A DNA stretch of 64,000 nucleotides from Nonomuraea zeae (GCF_005889725.1 NZ_VCKX01000013.1:1-64000), one strand, 5' to 3'. Numbered from the stretch's first letter, positions 10,374 through 18,944 are shown. The notes: generated by a model from the letters alone, not told the origin. Program-made: numbers and translations.

Positions 10374-10821
10374 CCTTCCGCAGGATCACCGCGAGATCTT
10401 CCGGGAAGAAGACCTCCTGGGTGTTCTCAAGCTCCTCGACGCTCCACCACCGGTGAGCGGTCGTCGTGTCCTTCTCGATCTGCTCCATGTGCTCGAACGA
10501 CACGGCCGCGTTGGCGCCCACCCGGATCGCGAAGAACGTCTGATCCTGGGTGATGGCGTACTGGGCGAAGAAGAAATCGATCGTGCTCGTTCCGTACGGT
10601 CCGGTGAAGTCGTCCGCGGTCGCCCGGATGCCGACCTCTTCGTGCAGTTCGCGCGCCGCGGCTTCCTGCAGCGTCTCGCCATCCTCCATGGCCCCGCCGA
10701 TGGTGAACCAGAACGGCTGCTCCGGCCGCGCGGGGTCGAAACCGTGGAGCAGGAGCACCCGGTCTTCGTCGTCAATCGGCAGAGCGCGGGCCGTGATGCG
10801 GCGCAGGGGGATCTTCGTCAT
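10348..10821 (-). CDS. Nudix hydrolase
   Basis: This enzyme should hydrolyse a nucleoside diphosphate linked to another moiety. The Nudix box is complete: GGAMEDGETLQEAAARELHE followed by EVGI, matching GX5EX7REUXEEXGU. The product is 157 residues from the ATG at 10821, where the protein begins MTKIPLRRITAR. An in-frame extension of 18 residues to 10875 is possible but lacks the family pattern. No ribosome-binding site precedes the chosen ATG, so the message may be leaderless. It converges with and overlaps the upstream membrane-protein gene. Confidence 0.88.
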   Translation of the reverse strand: MTKIPLRRITARALPIDDEDRVLLLHGFDPARPEQPFWFTIGGAMEDGETLQEAAARELHEEVGIRATADDFTGPYGTSTIDFFFAQYAITQDQTFFAIRVGANAAVSFEHMEQIEKDTTTAHRWWSVEELENTQEVFFPEDLAVILRKVIAGGEFE

Positions 10822-11271
10822 GAATACCGAGCTTACGGTCGAACCAGGAGATACGCGTCCGAACACGACGCACACGGAGGGTCGAGGCCGAGCCTGGAGC
10901 GTGGCTTGGACAAGGAGGGCGCGCGTCCTTCGCCCGCGAGCGCCTCTCCTGGGAGGGCCTGTTCTGGGAGCGCCTGTCCTGGGGGCATCGGACGGGTGGC
11001 CCGGGACACAGGAGCAGCCGCGTCGCCGCGCTCACCCGTGTGCCCCGGATACGCCTTCCGTACACGCACCCCAGCCCCAAGCCGGACCCGTACCCCCGAC
11101 CCAGCCGCAGCACCAGGACCCTGAGCCTCGATCCCCGCAGGACCTCGAACCCCTGACCTCGAACCCAGGGAACTACCCGGATGTGAAACCCCGACCATGA
11201 CCCCCCAGATCGGGACCCCCAGATCGGGAACCCCGGATATGAAACCCCGGATATGAACCCCGCCCCACCAA
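10822..11271. other. Non-coding gap between the Nudix gene and yajQ, with short tandem repeats
   Basis: No convincing gene lies in these 450 bp. The sequence is C-rich on the + strand. Near 11205-11262 there are two tandem copies of a CCCCAGATCGGGA unit followed by two of CCCCGGATATGAA. The related phrase CTCGAACCC repeats near 11145-11170. Confidence 0.5.
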
Positions 11272-11772
11272 TCAGCGGTAGTTCACGAACTGCAGTGCGA
11301 TATCCAAATCTTTACCCTTGAGCAGCGAGATGACATCCTGCAGGTCATCCTTCTTCTTGGAGCTGACCCGAAGCTCCTCGCCCTGAATCTGCGCCTTGAT
11401 GCCCTTCGGCCCCTCGTCACGGATCAGCTTGGAGATCTTCTTCGCGTTCTCCTGGTCGATGCCCTCCTTCAGGCTGACCAGCATCCGGTATTCCTTGCCC
11501 GACAGCTTGGGCTCGCCCGCGTCAAGGATCTTCAGCGACAGACCCCGCTTGACCACCTTGTCCTTGAAGACGTCGAGTACGGCGCCCGCGCGCTCCTCGC
11601 TGTTCGCCTTGATCTCGATGTTGGTCTGCCCGGACCAGCTGATGCTCGCCCCGGTGCCCTTGAAGTCGAAACGGTGTCCGACCTCCTTCACCGTCTGGTT
11701 GAGAGCGTTGTCGACTTCCTGGTGGTCGATCTTGCTGACGATGTCGAAAGATGAATCGGCCAAAACACCCAT
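11272..11772 (-). CDS. yajQ: YajQ family cyclic-di-GMP-binding protein
   Basis: YajQ proteins are small nucleotide-binding proteins; some bind cyclic-di-GMP and act with transcription factors. The 166-residue sequence is full-length and typical ([20 protein letters not shown] at the start, [12 protein letters not shown] at the end). The ATG at 11772 directly abuts a GAGAGG ribosome site with no spacer. The TTG at 11763 would sit 9 bases from it and give MADSSFDIV, the usual family N-terminus, so 11763 is the likelier start. It is divergent from the sulfotransferase pseudogene. Confidence 0.93.
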   Translation of the reverse strand: MGVLADSSFDIVSKIDHQEVDNALNQTVKEVGHRFDFKGTGASISWSGQTNIEIKANSEERAGAVLDVFKDKVVKRGLSLKILDAGEPKLSGKEYRMLVSLKEGIDQENAKKISKLIRDEGPKGIKAQIQGEELRVSSKKKDDLQDVISLLKGKDLDIALQFVNYR

Positions 11773-11956
11773 CCTCTCGGCTGTGAAAGCACTGTCCGGA
11801 TCCCGCTGCCTCCTGCGTACGCGGACGCGCGGACCCAGCGAACGAGCCTAGCCAGCATCGGCGCGCAGTGCAGGACCCCGACCCCTTGCTAACCCCAGGA
11901 CGTCGAAGGAACATGTTTGCGACATATCGCAGTTTCCGCTCGGATTGGTAGGAATC

Positions 11957-12635
11957 ATGCGAGTGATCGGGGCCGGCTTCGGCCGTACCGGAACCCTGTC
12001 CACCAAGTCCGCTCTGGAACGCCTGGGCTTCGGCCCATGTCACCACATGACCGAAGTGATCCAACACCGCGGCCAGGTGCGCCGCTGGCTGGACCTGGCC
12101 GAAGGCCGCCGGACGAACTGGGACTCCCTCTTATCCGGCTACTCCTCCAGCGTCGACTGGCCGGCGGCCGCGTACTGGCGCGAACTCGCCGACCACTACC
12201 CGGACGCCAAGGTCATCCTCACCGTCCGCGACCCGGACCGCTGGCTGGCCAGCATGAAAGCCACCATCTTCAAGCAGACGCAGCGCGGCGCCACCCTCCC
12301 CGGGCCGCACAATCCACCGCATCTCCACCCTCTTAGGCACCGACTTCGCCGCCCTCATCAAACTGACCGGCCTGGTGGTACGCGACCGCGTATTCGCCGG
12401 CCAGATGACCCCGGACCACGCACTCAAGACCTTCACCACCCACATAGAGGACGTCCAAGCCGCGATCCCCCCGGACCGCCTCCTGGTCTTCGACGTCAGG
12501 CAAGGCTGGCCGCCCCTGTGCGCCTTCCTCGGCGTCCCAACCCCCTCGGAACCCTTCCCCAGAGTGAACGACGCCGCCATGTTCCAGCAGCACGCCAGAG
12601 CCGCAGGACGCCTCCTGTTTCGGCGAAGCCGCTAA
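11957..12635 (+). pseudogene. Sulfotransferase family protein, frameshifted
   Basis: The first frame, from the ATG at 11957 (AGGA 6 bases upstream), encodes the PAPS-loop-like GFGRTGTLS and the RDPDRWLAS segment of the 3'-phosphate site. It then loses homology after a CCCCGGG run near 12298-12304. The other half (LLGTDFAALIKLTGLVVRD to FPRVNDAAMF) continues in the next frame to the stop at 12635. Removing one base in the run joins both halves into a protein of about 225 residues, the family size. It may be a real mutation or a sequence error. Confidence 0.75.
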
Positions 12636-12722
12636 CGCGGATCCGGCACGGGACAAACCGGTGTCACGTACACCTCGGAAGTCCGCTATTCTTCTGTCTG
12701 TCGCCGCGAGAGCGGATGGCAC

Positions 12723-12807
12723 GGCAGGTTGCCCGAGTGGCCAAAGGGAGCGGTCTGTAAAACCGTCGGCTCAGCCTACGCAAGTTCGAACCTTGCACCT
12801 GCCACCA
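12723..12807 (+). tRNA. tRNA-Tyr (GTA anticodon)
   Basis: The 85-nt gene folds as a class II tRNA. The acceptor arms are GGCAGGT/ACCTGCC, the anticodon loop is CTGTAAA with GTA in the anticodon position, there is a long variable arm (CGGCTCAGCCTACG), the T-arm is GCAAG-TTCGAAC-CTTGC, and ACCA is encoded at the 3' end. Its 3' half is an integration target (see the repeat entries). Confidence 0.95.
12763..12805 (+). repeat. Attachment-site copy 1 inside tRNA-Tyr
   Basis: These 43 bp (CCGTCGGCTCAG... to ...CCTGCCAC) recur without mismatch at 15284-15326. Similarity extends about 10 bp further left with one missing A. A tRNA 3' half repeated in direct orientation is the classic mark of tyrosine-recombinase integration. 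Confidence 0.8.
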
Positions 12808-12814
12808 GCAGGAC

Positions 12815-12856
12815 GATCGGCCCCTGACCAGCACAAACGCGGTCAGGGGTCGATCT
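12815..12856 (+). terminator. Hairpin terminator after tRNA-Tyr
   Basis: CCCCTGACC (12821-12829) pairs with GGTCAGGGG (12841-12849) around the loop AGCACAAACGC. A GATC/GATC pair extends the outer stem. A weak T-rich stretch follows. Confidence 0.6.
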
Positions 12857-12933
12857 CGTTCTGTCCGGCCGTCCACGGTCATCCACGGCCCACAACGGGT
12901 GGCTGTTCCCAATGCCTTCCCGCGGGCGGGACG

Positions 12934-13737
12934 ATGGCGGACGGGATGATCAGTCAGGGGTGGTGCTCGGAGACCGGGGAGCGGCGCGTCGGGCAATGCA
13001 TGCCGGTATGTCAGGCCGACGGCACCCGTACCACGCTCAAGGTGGTGGCGCTGCTCGGCGCCGAATCACCGGCCGACTCCTACGTCACCCCTCAGCACGC
13101 CCTGTCGGCGCTCCCGTCCGTCGCGTATGTGAAACTGCGACCCGGCATCTCTCCTGACATGGCGCGCAAGGCCCTAAACCCGGCCGCGCGTGGGTACAAC
13201 GCGCCGGCCGTCACCAAGTCCGAATGGACGGGCGACTCGAGTGAGCGCCGTAACTCGGCCAGCCGGCTCGGGCTGCTCGTGGTGCTGGGGATCATGCTCG
13301 CGTACACCGCCATCGGGCTGGTCAACGCCCTGCTGATGGCCGCGTCGGACCGGGTGGGAGGGCGCGGCGTGCTCCGGCTCCTGGATGCCATCAGGGCAAA
13401 GGTTCTGAGGTACGTGACCATGGAGGCCCTGCTCGTGGTGGCTGTCGGGGTGGTGCTGGCGGCCGGGGCCACCGCGCTCAGCCTGCTCGGGCTGTGGGCC
13501 GCCCTGGTCCAGATCACGGGGTCTACAGGAGTGCCGATGCCGTAGGGGATGGTCGCCGCCGTGACGGGCGCGTGTGCCGTACTCGCCGTGCTTGGGGCGG
13601 CGACCCCCGCACTGCGCGCCTCGTCTGGCCCGCGAGCCTCGCAGACCGTCTCAGTGGCTGTCTATGGCCTGGCATGCTCTGCCGCCAGGGTCGCGGTGGC
13701 GAGCGTCACGGTTGCCGCCGCGGCTTCGCAATCTTAA
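12934..13737 (+). pseudogene. FtsX/MacB-type ABC permease, truncated with an internal stop
   Basis: Only the C-terminal half of an FtsX-like permease remains. A periplasmic piece (TLKVVALLGAESPADSYV) is followed by a hydrophobic helix (LGLLVVLGIMLAYTAIGLVNALL), the typical DAIRAKVLRYVTMEALLVV segment and another helix. The frame hits TAG at 13543, then continues in phase with GMVAAVTGACAVLAVLGAATPALRA, the expected last helix. TAG therefore probably replaces a TGG Trp codon. The N-terminal half and the partner ATPase are absent. It sits between the two tRNA-Tyr att copies. Confidence 0.7.
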
Positions 13738-13992
13738 GACCTCGTGGGCGTGGGTGTCGCCTCCGCGTCCCTCCTCGATGGCGTCGGGGCGGCCGAGGCA
13801 GGGTCGTCGCGCAGGGTTACAGGTAGACGTCTTACGAGACGCACGTCGCTGTGTCGAACATGTGATCTAAAACTTCTAGGATGCTGGTCTGGATCATGCT
13901 TACGATCTTGGCGTTCGCGTCGGCCGGGTCGATCGGTCGGCTCTCCATCCTGGCGGGCGCGATGACGCCCCCTGACCGAACGGAGATCCACA

Positions 13993-15033
13993 TTGCGGCG
14001 TGCACTGGTCGCGTTAGGCATCGGCTTGAGCGTGCTGGGTTCTGCTGTCGTTCCTGGGGCGGCACAGGCAGCAAGTGTGTGGGGGGAACCGCTGGCTCAG
14101 ACGACGGCGGAGGCTCAGGAGGTCGCGAAGTTCTGGCTCGACGACGGTGGCGCCAACCTGAGGAACGCCACGCCATACGCCGTGCAGACCATGGCCGGCG
14201 GGGAACGCCTGACCACGGACATCGTTCCGGACGGCCCTCCGGCTTCCATCCCGCCGCTGGAAGGGCCGGCCTTGCCCGAAGGGGCGGCACCCGCGGCTTC
14301 CGGCCGCGTGTTCTTCATCGGCAGTGACGGCGAGCCGCACTGGTGCACTGGCGCAGTGGTGAACTCGCAGTATCGGAACCTTGTCGCGACCGCAGGTCAC
14401 TGCCTGCTGGACATCGAGGCCCCGATGGGCTCGCTCGACAAGTGGGTCTTCGTCCCCGGCTACTCCGACGGTGAGATCCCGTTCGGCCTGTACGTTGGGA
14501 AGCGGGCCGCTGTTCCCTATGACTTCGAGGACCTTCGGGACTTCGACCGCGATTACGCCTTCGCCAACGTGTACAGCGGTGTCGTCCTCTCCTCTCCCGA
14601 CGTGCTGAGCAATGTCGGCAGGCTGGCCGACAACGTCGGCGCCCAGGGGATCACGATCAACCAGCCGCTCGCACCAACGGTTGACGTCTTCGGCTACCCC
14701 GCCGGTCCCCATCCTGACGGCAGCCTGCCCTACACGGGTGAGACGCTCGAACGGTCGACGGGATCGACCTTCGCGATGAACACCACGCTCTTCCGGGCCG
14801 GCCGTCCCATCGGCGCGAACTCCCCGTTCACCGCGGAAGGCTCGCTCGGGTCCTCGTGGCTGACCGGTTATGCGAGCGACAGCCGCACCGGCCATCTCAA
14901 CGGCATCACCGTCAGCGTCTCCGACACCGATGGCGACAACCGGTATGACACTGGCATATCGCCGTACTTCGACAGTGAGCTGTACATGGTCTACAGGAAC
15001 GCCGCGAGCTTCTGGACCGGCGTCATCGCCTAG
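13993..15033 (+). CDS. Secreted trypsin-like (S1) protein, serine nucleophile apparently replaced
   Basis: The 346-residue product has a Sec signal peptide (cleavage after AQA near residue 26), a propeptide-like region and a chymotrypsin-fold domain. The His of the triad is in ATAGHC (H136) and the Asp in DFDRDYAF (D187). Where relatives have G-x-S-G-G this protein reads GSLGSSW (283-289), so the nucleophile position aligns with Leu285. Either it is a pseudoprotease or one of the flanking serines serves. The TTG start is preceded by GGAGAT. It lies between the tRNA-Tyr att copies, so it is cargo or remnant of that element. Confidence 0.8.
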   Translation: MRRALVALGIGLSVLGSAVVPGAAQAASVWGEPLAQTTAEAQEVAKFWLDDGGANLRNATPYAVQTMAGGERLTTDIVPDGPPASIPPLEGPALPEGAAPAASGRVFFIGSDGEPHWCTGAVVNSQYRNLVATAGHCLLDIEAPMGSLDKWVFVPGYSDGEIPFGLYVGKRAAVPYDFEDLRDFDRDYAFANVYSGVVLSSPDVLSNVGRLADNVGAQGITINQPLAPTVDVFGYPAGPHPDGSLPYTGETLERSTGSTFAMNTTLFRAGRPIGANSPFTAEGSLGSSWLTGYASDSRTGHLNGITVSVSDTDGDNRYDTGISPYFDSELYMVYRNAASFWTGVIA

Positions 15034-15051
15034 GCAATCTCACATGTCAAG

Positions 15052-15076
15052 CAGTGCCCGCCCCGGAGGGCGGGCA
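15052..15076 (+). terminator. Hairpin after the S1 protease gene
   Basis: GTGCCCGCC pairs with GGCGGGCAC around CCGGA, 20 bp after the stop. No T-run follows, as is common in high-GC actinomycetes. Confidence 0.65.
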
Positions 15077-15193
15077 CAGTGCCATAGGTCTGGAGCCGTT
15101 CATCCTTTACCGGAGGCGTTTGATCTGGGGATCACGTACGAGGTGATCAGCTTGCCCCGACGACATCGAGGTGCGGCTGGAGGGCACGAGAGT

Positions 15194-15262
15194 CCCGAAA
15201 GCTGATCGTTCCCAATGCGTCCCCAGACGGGCATCCTGTCCGCGTAAGCGCAGGTCAGGAGC
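15194..15262. repeat. Integrase 3'-end-like repeat next to attachment copy 2
   Basis: AAGCTGATCGTTCCCAATGCG and the following phrase GTAAGCGCAGGTCAG resemble 17209-17276 (AAGCTTGATCGTTCCCATACG ... GTAAGTGCAGGTCAG). The minus strand of the second copy runs on from the tail of an integrase relic. This suggests that an integrase gene once ended here, beside the att site, as in pSAM2-type elements. Confidence 0.45.
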
Positions 15263-15283
15263 TGATTGCGACGGGTCTGTAAA

Positions 15284-15326
15284 CCGTCGGCTCAGCCTAC
15301 GCAAGTTCGAACCTTGCACCTGCCAC
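15284..15326 (+). repeat. Attachment-site copy 2 (tRNA-Tyr 3' half)
   Basis: This is a perfect 43-bp match to 12763-12805. The upstream half of the tRNA is missing, so this copy cannot make a tRNA. The two copies enclose about 2.5 kb. Confidence 0.8.
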
Positions 15327-15336
15327 ACCAGCGGAA

Positions 15337-15376
15337 AGAGGCCCGTCACCAGCGGAAACGCGGTGACGGGCCTCTT
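15337..15376 (+). terminator. Hairpin after attachment copy 2
   Basis: AGAGGCCCGTCACC pairs with GGTGACGGGCCTCT around AGCGGAAACGC. It shares its loop pattern and placement with the hairpin after the intact tRNA-Tyr, so the duplicated block includes the tRNA terminator. Confidence 0.7.
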
Positions 15377-15439
15377 GCGTTGTATCCGATTGTCTACAGG
15401 CGCGGACTGCGAACGCCACGATTGCGATCTCGATGTTGC

Positions 15440-15690
15440 GATCCTCGGTCGCCCCGGAGGGCGACCGCCACCGGGCCATCGCGGTGGATCTCCACCACGT
15501 CGCAGACTCCGACGAGGGCGAGCCGGTCATGCCAGCGGGGAAGGGCACGCATGGTTCGTATGGCGCTACGTGTCTCGTATCCTGGCTCGTGGACGCGCTG
15601 ATGCATGAGGGTGCCACGGGCGGTTGACGCCTGGTCAGCTTGGCCAGCCTCGGCCGAGTGCCGCACCGCTGGCAACGACAACGCGGCGTC
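15440..15690 (-). pseudogene. Cas4-like nuclease fragment
   Basis: In a minus frame (open 15394-15837) the stretch TARGTLMHQRVHEPGYETR, followed by TMRALPRWHDRLALVGVCDVVEIHRDGPV, matches the core of actinomycete Cas4 proteins as I remember them. It keeps the His of the LxHxRV segment and the Asp of DVVE. The expected EYK motif, the N-terminal cysteine and the C-terminal Fe-S cysteine cluster are absent. No cas1 or cas2 and no CRISPR array are visible nearby. I read it as a stranded fragment in the integration zone. Confidence 0.45.
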
Positions 15691-15837
15691 CGCTGGATAC
15701 ACGTTGCGGACGTTCGGGGCGCGCCATACGCACCGGTTGACGGTCACCGTTCCGACCATCGTGGCCAGGAGGTGGTGATGTCCCATCTCCACCCGCCGTC
15801 CTAGCACGATGTCGGCCCCGGTGACGTCCAGGGCCAC

Positions 15838-16365
15838 CCCGTCATGGCGGGCGCGGTGAACATGCTGCCGCTCACGCGACCGCGCCGGATCAGCGGCTGA
15901 AGCTGCGGCAGGGAGAGTGCCGCGCCCGAGTTCGGCCCGGGCGGGCGGCGTCGCGTTCTACGAGCTGGGCGTGGGCGGCGTGTTCGGCCTCGCGCCGGTC
16001 AGGTCGGTGTGGCGGCGGCGGATCAGCGGCCAGGTCGCCGACGGCGCCTGCTCGGCGGTGGTGCGGGCTGCTTGCTCGAGTGTGGGGCCGGTCTACTTCA
16101 GCAGCCGGGCACGCTCAGCCAGGTCGGCCTGGCGCTCACACACCGCGGGCAGTTCGGCGCGTTCGCTGGCGATCTGTACCAGTGCGGAAGAGCCACACCC
16201 AACTCGGCATTGCTCCCTGCTGGCCTGTGAGGATCACAGGTTGGAGAAGTGGCGGGACTGCGAAAGCCAGATGAGCCTGCAAGATGAGGGCTCTCCCGCC
16301 AACTAAGTAGCGCAAAGCAGCGTCCCACATACCGTTCGTGTTCACACGGAGCCGGAGGGGACGCC
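15838..16365. other. Gap without a supported gene
   Basis: Several short open frames exist, but none has a ribosome site with a plausible protein. A minus frame near 16100-16200 reads ERAELPAVCERQADLAERARLLK, which may be the end of a coiled-coil protein. I would not annotate it. Confidence 0.3.
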
Positions 16366-16839
16366 ATGCCCAGCAAATCCAAGTCAGGCAACCAGGGTGG
16401 GGCATGGGGCTGCCTCGCATTAATCGCCTTTGTTGTCGTCGGCTGCAACGCCCTCTTCGTCGGCAACGACCAAGAACCCGCAGCCGTGGCCAGCGCGCCT
16501 CCGATCACGTCGCACACCATCTCTTGGACGCCCTCTTGGACGCCGACACCGGAACCCGTTGAGGACATCGAAGACCTCGACGAGGACGGCATCGAAGACC
16601 GCTACGACGACGATAAAGACGGCGACGGCGTGATCAAGTCCCGCGACCGCGACGACCGCGACCCCGATATGGGGAGGCGTTCGCCGAAGCGCACTCCCAA
16701 GCCCAAGGCCGTAGCGGAACCGGAGCCGGCACCGCTCGCTAGAGCACGCCCGGGCGGCTTCTGCGGCAGTCCGGGAGCGGTAGGCGTCGCGTCGAACGGG
16801 CGCACCTACATCTGCCGCGACGGACACTGGCGGCGGTAA
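16366..16839 (+). CDS. Putative Ca-binding lipoprotein or membrane-anchored protein
   Basis: The 157-residue product starts with an N-terminal hydrophobic segment ending VVVGC, a possible lipobox (Cys about residue 27). Then come a Thr/Pro linker, an Asp-rich stretch resembling thrombospondin type-3 calcium repeats (DLDEDGIEDRYDDDKDGDG, about 68-87), a basic Lys/Pro linker and a C-terminal motif with two cysteines (GFCGSPG ... TYICRDGHWRR). The ribosome site is GGAGGGG, 8 bases upstream. I do not recognise a family. It is in the decayed integration zone yet looks intact. Confidence 0.7.
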   Translation: MPSKSKSGNQGGAWGCLALIAFVVVGCNALFVGNDQEPAAVASAPPITSHTISWTPSWTPTPEPVEDIEDLDEDGIEDRYDDDKDGDGVIKSRDRDDRDPDMGRRSPKRTPKPKAVAEPEPAPLARARPGGFCGSPGAVGVASNGRTYICRDGHWRR

Positions 16840-16892
16840 CGCCTCGTGTGACCTACTCACCACACGCAACGAGCCTGGAGGGGGACGACACC

Positions 16893-17103
16893 ATGACCAT
16901 CGTCTTCATCACCGAAAAGGGAGACTGCTGGCATACGAGACGGGACTGCCATGGGGCTGGTAGGCGGCCAGATGAGCAGCGAATCCGAAGGCCGGGAACC
17001 GCGCGCGATCGACGAGGCGGAACTAAGTGCGGCCGTTGCAGCAGGCAAGAAGGCGTGCGGTGTCACCACCTGCGCAGGGCAACCTCCTGACGCCGCGCGG
17101 TAG
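16893..17103 (+). pseudogene. Small cysteine-containing protein, frameshifted
   Basis: The ATG at 16893 follows a strong GGAGGGGG site and encodes MTIVFITEKGDCWHTRRDCHG. At the GGGG run near 16953 the sense passes to the next frame, which continues LVGGQMSSESEGREPRAID and then AAGKKACGVTTC to the TAG at 17101. Removing one G restores a protein of about 70 residues of the type with paired Cys in a CxxHxxxDC segment and a terminal CxxxxC. The function of this family is unknown to me. Confidence 0.6.
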
Positions 17104-17147
17104 ATGATCAACGAGAGAGCGGCTCCCACCACGATGGAGAGCCGCCC

Positions 17148-17400
17148 TCAACCCGGCTGCTGATTAAACCGCCCGAGCCGAGAACGGCCATGGCACGGGC
17201 TCGCAAGACGTAAAGCTTGATCGTTCCCATACGTTCCCGGACGAGCGCTTCGAGTCGAGTAAGTGCAGGTCAGAGGCCCTACGGGGCTCTTCTGCTTTTC
17301 GGGGTGTGCAGCCCTGAGCGGCCGATTGTCGCTGGTCACGGGGTACACGCGGGATGGATCATGGAGCGTTTCCCCAGGTGGATGTCCATGATCCGGAAGA
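17148..17400 (-). pseudogene. Integrase 3'-end relic, copy 1
   Basis: The minus strand reads HDPSRVYPVTSDNRPLRAAH, aligning at DNA and protein level with the tail of the clearer integrase relic at 22685-23011 (RDPFRAYSGTCGNGPLTAAS). No catalytic residues remain in this copy. It lies directly downstream of the repSA 3' fragment, matching the rep-int order of pSAM2-like elements. A hairpin (AGAGGCCC/GGGGCTCT, about 17273-17291) is also present. Confidence 0.45.
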
Positions 17401-17616
17401 CGTGCGGGATGACGGGCCTCCAGCTCTCTGAGCTGGGCTCGCCAGCGTTGGCGCTCGGCCACGATGCGCAGGAGGCGTACGGCGAGGGGCGGCACGTTGG
17501 CGTCTCCGGGCGGGATGGGCCGCCAGATGTAGCGGTGGGGGTCGGTCGGTTCGTCGGCCTGGCCGAGGCTTCCAGGACCCAGGCGCGGCGGTCCTGCTTG
17601 TGCTCAACAAGGGTTT
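17401..17616 (-). pseudogene. repSA replication initiator, C-terminal fragment (piece 3)
   Basis: From the IS110 junction leftwards the minus strand reads TLVEHKQDRRAWVLEA. After a one-base slip at a CC run near 17569 it reads GQADEPTDPHRYIWRPIPPG, then PPLAVRLLRIVAERQRWRAQ. This is the usual C-terminus of RepSA-type initiators of actinomycete integrative elements. Together with 18843-18944 and 19861-20066 it rebuilds one protein in order. Confidence 0.65.
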
Positions 17617-18610
17617 GATGCCCCTATGGATGTCAAGTCTCGGACCTGGGCGCTGGAATTGATGATAAAACGGTGGACTTCGCGCGCGATGTAGCGCTTC
17701 AGGCACCGGATGGCCTCCCGACGAGTCTTTCCGTCAGCGGTGCGTTTGCGCAGGTACTCCTGAGTACGTGGGTCCCAGCGCAGGCGGCTGAGCGTGATCC
17801 GGTAGAGGGCCGCGTTGGCCTGGCGGTCACCGCCGCGAATCAGCCGTCGCCGGCTGGACTTCCCGGATGACGATTCCAGCGGACTCACCCCGCACAGAGC
17901 AGCGAAGGACGCTTGGCTGGCGAGCCTGTCTGGGTTGTCACCCGCAGCGATGAGGAGAACAGCGGCACTGTCAGGCCCTATGCCGGGCTGCTGGAGGAGC
18001 ACAGGAGCTGCGACCTCGACAGCTGTCGTGATGTGCTTGGACAGTTCGTTGATCTCTCCGGTCAGATACTGGATTCGCTCGGCCAGGAGCTTGAGCGTGT
18101 AGAGCATGGCGCTCGCGAGATCGGTGGCCGCCGCGCGATCCAGTACAGCGCACGCGGTAATCAGCCGTGGGACAGACAGTCCTGCAAGACGATCACGCAA
18201 GGCGGGATCAGCAGAGACCAGCAAAGCTTTGAGCTGGTTGATCGACTGCGTGCGCGCCTTGATCGCGGAATCCTTGGCGACTTTGAACAACCTCAGCATT
18301 TCGACCGGACCGTCAGCGCTCTTCCAAGAGCAGTCGCCTGCCCGGCCAGGACGGCCCGGGCCGCGTTCTCCGCGTCGATCACGTCGCTCTTGCCCCGGCG
18401 GCGACGCTCTGCCCGGTTCGGCCGGTTGACCTCCACAACCGTGAGCCTCTCGGCTTGCAGATGCCGGGTCAGTGCCGCCCCGTAGGATCCTGTGCCTTCG
18501 ACTCCCGCACGCCGCACCTGGCCCAGCGAGCGAGCCCAGGCTACGAGCTGCTGATAGCCCGCCACTGTGGTCGGGTCGACGTCGGGCTCGGGCATGCTGA
18601 CGGTGGTCAT
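17604..18610 (-). pseudogene. IS110-family transposase, frameshifted and N-terminally short
   Basis: The ATG at 18610 (AAGGAG upstream) opens a frame with GVEGTGSYGAALTRHL and GKSDVIDAENAARAVL of the DEDD domain, but the first Asp motif normally near residue 5-10 is missing. Near 18317-18335 the sense shifts frame (one base lost) and continues KSADGPVEMLRLFKVAKDSA. The transposase_20 domain follows (QPGIGPDSAAVLL ... GGDRQANAALYRITLSR), to a stop at 17604 that lies inside repSA sequence. Confidence 0.85.
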
Positions 18611-18842
18611 CTGGCTCCTTGAACGACCTGTGAGGGGATGGCCGTCGTCGGGCCGGCGTGACGGTCAGAACTGTGACGGTGCCTTGTAGCGGCAAGGCCC
18701 CTATCGGGACACGTCTGCCGGCTCGACGCCTGCAAGCACCGCCCGGAGCAAGGACCGGCAGATCAATCCAAAGGCAGCAAGGCCAGTTAGACCACGGGCC
18801 AGGACCTCGTCCGGACGGCACAAGACGATCCTCACAGTTGGA
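17617..18842 (-). mobile_element. IS110-family insertion within repSA
   Basis: The borders are set by where repSA coding sequence stops and resumes: VSRRSG ends near 18843 and TLVEH begins near 17616. This gives about 1.2 kb. No terminal inverted repeats or target duplication are evident, as is usual for IS110. About 230 bp upstream of the transposase start belong to the element. Confidence 0.6.
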
Positions 18843-18944
18843 CCAGACCTGCGGGAGACCAGGACCCGGCGCCCGGCTCAGCCGAGGTGTCCAGGCTTGT
18901 GCGCCTTGGAGCGGCACCGGCCGGGAGCCATCCCCGCCTTCTTA
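18843..18944 (-). pseudogene. repSA replication initiator, middle fragment (piece 2)
   Basis: The minus strand reads KKAGMAPGRCRSKAHKPGHL, then G-stop-AGRRVLVSRRSG. Its first codon fits exactly onto the end of piece 1 when the IS5 element and one TAA copy are removed. TGA occupies a position that is probably a Tyr codon in relatives. The IS110 element follows. Confidence 0.65.

Noticed and set aside
12661-13545. A 294-codon plus frame running through tRNA-Tyr
   Set aside because: Its first third is tRNA sequence. Only the part after about 12934 shows permease homology.
15440-15475. GGTCGCCCCGGAGGGCGACC-type palindrome as a CRISPR repeat
   Set aside because: It occurs once. No spaced copies are found in the window.
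18611-18917. N-terminal extension of the IS110 transposase frame
   Set aside because: It is another frame of IS and repSA DNA. The homologous N-terminal part begins at 18610 in a different frame.
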